Shown: in pieces, positions 62,879-64,000 of the stretch
Layout of the letters: each line of letters opens with the position of its first letter
Position numbering within the stretch: position 1 is the stretch's first letter
Origin: Pandoraea pulmonicola
Lineage (GTDB): Bacteria; Pseudomonadota; Gammaproteobacteria; Burkholderiales; Burkholderiaceae
Direction: 5' to 3'
Length of the DNA stretch: 64,000 bases
Assembly: GCF_000815105.2 (NCBI RefSeq)
Contig: NZ_CP010310.2
Location: 4,278,001-4,342,000, forward strand
Notes under the pieces: model-generated
Databases searched by the model: none
Told to the model about the DNA's origin: nothing
Seen by the model: the letters and a program-made list of their open reading frames with translations, nothing else
Position numbers and translations under genes: made by a program

Positions 62879-64000
62879 TCACGACGCAGAGGCTGCCGGC
62901 GCCGACGCCGCATCCGCATTCGCCGGCACCGTGCGCTCTTCCCAACCGCCGCCGAGCGCCTTGTACAGCGTGACGAGGTTGCTCCAGCGCGCCAGACGCG
63001 TGGCGATCAGCGTCTGTTGCGCCGAGTACAGCGAACGCTGCGAGACCAGCGCGTTGAGATAGCTGTCCACGCCGTTGCGATAGCGCAGGTCCGAGAGCTT
63101 GTAGCTCTCCTCGCTCGCCTTGACGAGCGATTCCTGCGCCGCGATCTGGTCGTCGAGCGTGCCGCGCGCGGCCAGCCCATCGGACACTTCGCGGAACGCC
63201 GTCTGAATCGCCTTCTCGTAGTTGGCGATCTCGATGCGCTTTTGCACCTTGGCCAGATCGAGGTTGGCAACGTTCTGCCCACCCGCGAAGATCGGCAGCG
63301 TGATGGTCGGTGCGAATGACCATGCCCCCTGCCCGCCCTTGAACAGATTGCTCAACGACGCACTGGCCGTGCCGGCGTTCGCCGTGAGCGAGATCGACGG
63401 GAAGAACGCCGCGCGTGCTGCACCGATATTGGCGTTGGCGCCCTTGAGCGTATGCTCGGCGGCGGTCACGTCCGGGCGACGCAGCAGCAGATCGGACGGC
63501 AACCCGGCGGGCAGATCGGTCAGCAGCCCCTGTCCGTCGAGCGAGCGCCCCGGCGGCAGATCGGCAGGCAGCGGCTGGCCGATGAGCAACGCGAGCGCGT
63601 TCTCGTCCTGCGCGACCTGACGCGTGTACTGCGCGAAGTTGGCCCGCGCCGTATCGACCGGCGTCTGCGCCTGACGCAGATCCAGCCCGGAGGCCGTCCC
63701 CACGTTGAAGCTGCGCTTGGTCAGGTCATACGACGATTGTTGGCTCTTGAGCGTATCGGCAGTGAGTCGCAGCAGTTCCTGATCGGCAAGCCACGTCAGG
63801 TAAGCCGTGGCCACTTCCGAGACGAGCGTGATGTGCGCCGCCTTGGCCGTGTCCTCGGTCGCCAGGTACGTCTCCAACGCCTGGTCCTTCAGGCTCTGGA
63901 TACGACCGAACAGATCGAGTTCGTACGACGTGAAGCCCACGCCGACCTGATAGCTGCGGCTGATGCCCGCCCGCCCCGACGCCGTCATGTCCGCCGGCGT
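62879..64000 (-). CDS. RND-type outer-membrane efflux factor (NodT/OprM family), partial
   Basis: The C-terminal 374 residues of a TolC-like channel; the 5' end lies beyond base 64000. VGVGFTSYELDLFGRIQSLK and LVSEVATAYLTWLADQELL belong to the second half of the first repeat, and GLPSDLLLRRPDVTAAEHTL, SIGAARAAFFP-like NIGAARAAFFPSISLTA and NGVDSYLNALVSQRSLYSAQ to the second. The C-terminal tail is Ala-rich. The motif set fits RND partners such as OprM, AdeK or CmeC. Upstream adaptor and pump genes would be outside the window. Confidence 0.92.
   Translation of the reverse strand, partial: TPADMTASGRAGISRSYQVGVGFTSYELDLFGRIQSLKDQALETYLATEDTAKAAHITLVSEVATAYLTWLADQELLRLTADTLKSQQSSYDLTKRSFNVGTASGLDLRQAQTPVDTARANFAQYTRQVAQDENALALLIGQPLPADLPPGRSLDGQGLLTDLPAGLPSDLLLRRPDVTAAEHTLKGANANIGAARAAFFPSISLTANAGTASASLSNLFKGGQGAWSFAPTITLPIFAGGQNVANLDLAKVQKRIEIANYEKAIQTAFREVSDGLAARGTLDDQIAAQESLVKASEESYKLSDLRYRNGVDSYLNALVSQRSLYSAQQTLIATRLARWSNLVTLYKALGGGWEERTVPANADAASAPAASAS

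Noticed and set aside
1..64000. CRISPR arrays, insertion sequences, prophage, rRNA or replication origin
   Set aside because: No regularly spaced repeats, transposase or integrase motifs, phage genes, rRNA segments or DnaA-box clusters were found.

Overview
The window is dense, high-GC, double-stranded bacterial chromosome with about 55 protein genes and two tRNA genes. Gene content points to a beta-proteobacterium of the Burkholderiaceae, with Pandoraea as my best guess. The evidence is an OmpC-type beta-proteobacterial porin, a kynB-kynU-kynA operon, an unlinked glutaryl-CoA dehydrogenase with its IclR regulator, a FabV enoyl reductase, many MFS exporters and DUF3318/YqjD/YqjE membrane-stress proteins. 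No phage, insertion sequence, CRISPR array, rRNA or replication origin was seen.

Layout. 1-5.4 kb: end of an SsuA-like binding protein, a TetR repressor divergent from a DHA2 exporter with a clear operator, a LysE exporter, a DUF3820 protein and an amidase. 5.4-9.5 kb: a ModA-like binding protein, a CitA-type citrate symporter divergent from its LysR regulator, and a glycine-zipper protein. 9.7-17.7 kb: AraC regulator, MHS transporter, a three-gene flavoprotein/Fe-S/CCG-domain complex resembling SdhABE or MfrABE, an FMN L-lactate dehydrogenase-type enzyme and an Lrp regulator. 18-26.3 kb: porin, amino-acid permease, and a TetR-controlled EmrA-EmrB-OprM efflux operon. 26.4-36.8 kb: two identical tRNA-Arg(ACG) genes, then housekeeping genes (fadD, tcdA, an AsmA protein, pdxH, cfa, a DUF72 gene, fabV). 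37-44.5 kb: a DHA2 exporter, msrA, and an IclR-linked polar amino-acid ABC transporter with hutG. 44.7-50.8 kb: a catabolic cluster pairing a CoA ligase, an acyl-CoA-dehydrogenase-like flavoprotein, an alpha/beta hydrolase and a NicX-type dioxygenase with a divergent flavin reductase and MarR regulator. 51-54.1 kb: tryptophan-to-anthranilate operon kynBUA. 54.2-54.7 kb: a structured repeat region. 54.6-64 kb: IclR/gcdH pair, 1-Cys peroxiredoxin, a DUF883/YqjE/DUF3318 operon, a minor-pilin operon, an acyl-CoA-binding protein and part of an outer-membrane efflux factor.

The most interesting parts are the NicX-type cluster next to the kynurenine operon, the CCG-subunit oxidoreductase, a recurrent set of 9-bp tandem repeats in or near the 5' ends of unrelated genes, and several well-formed operators placed exactly between divergent regulator/target pairs. 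All functional calls rest on reading the sequence and on remembered family features. No database search or computation was run.
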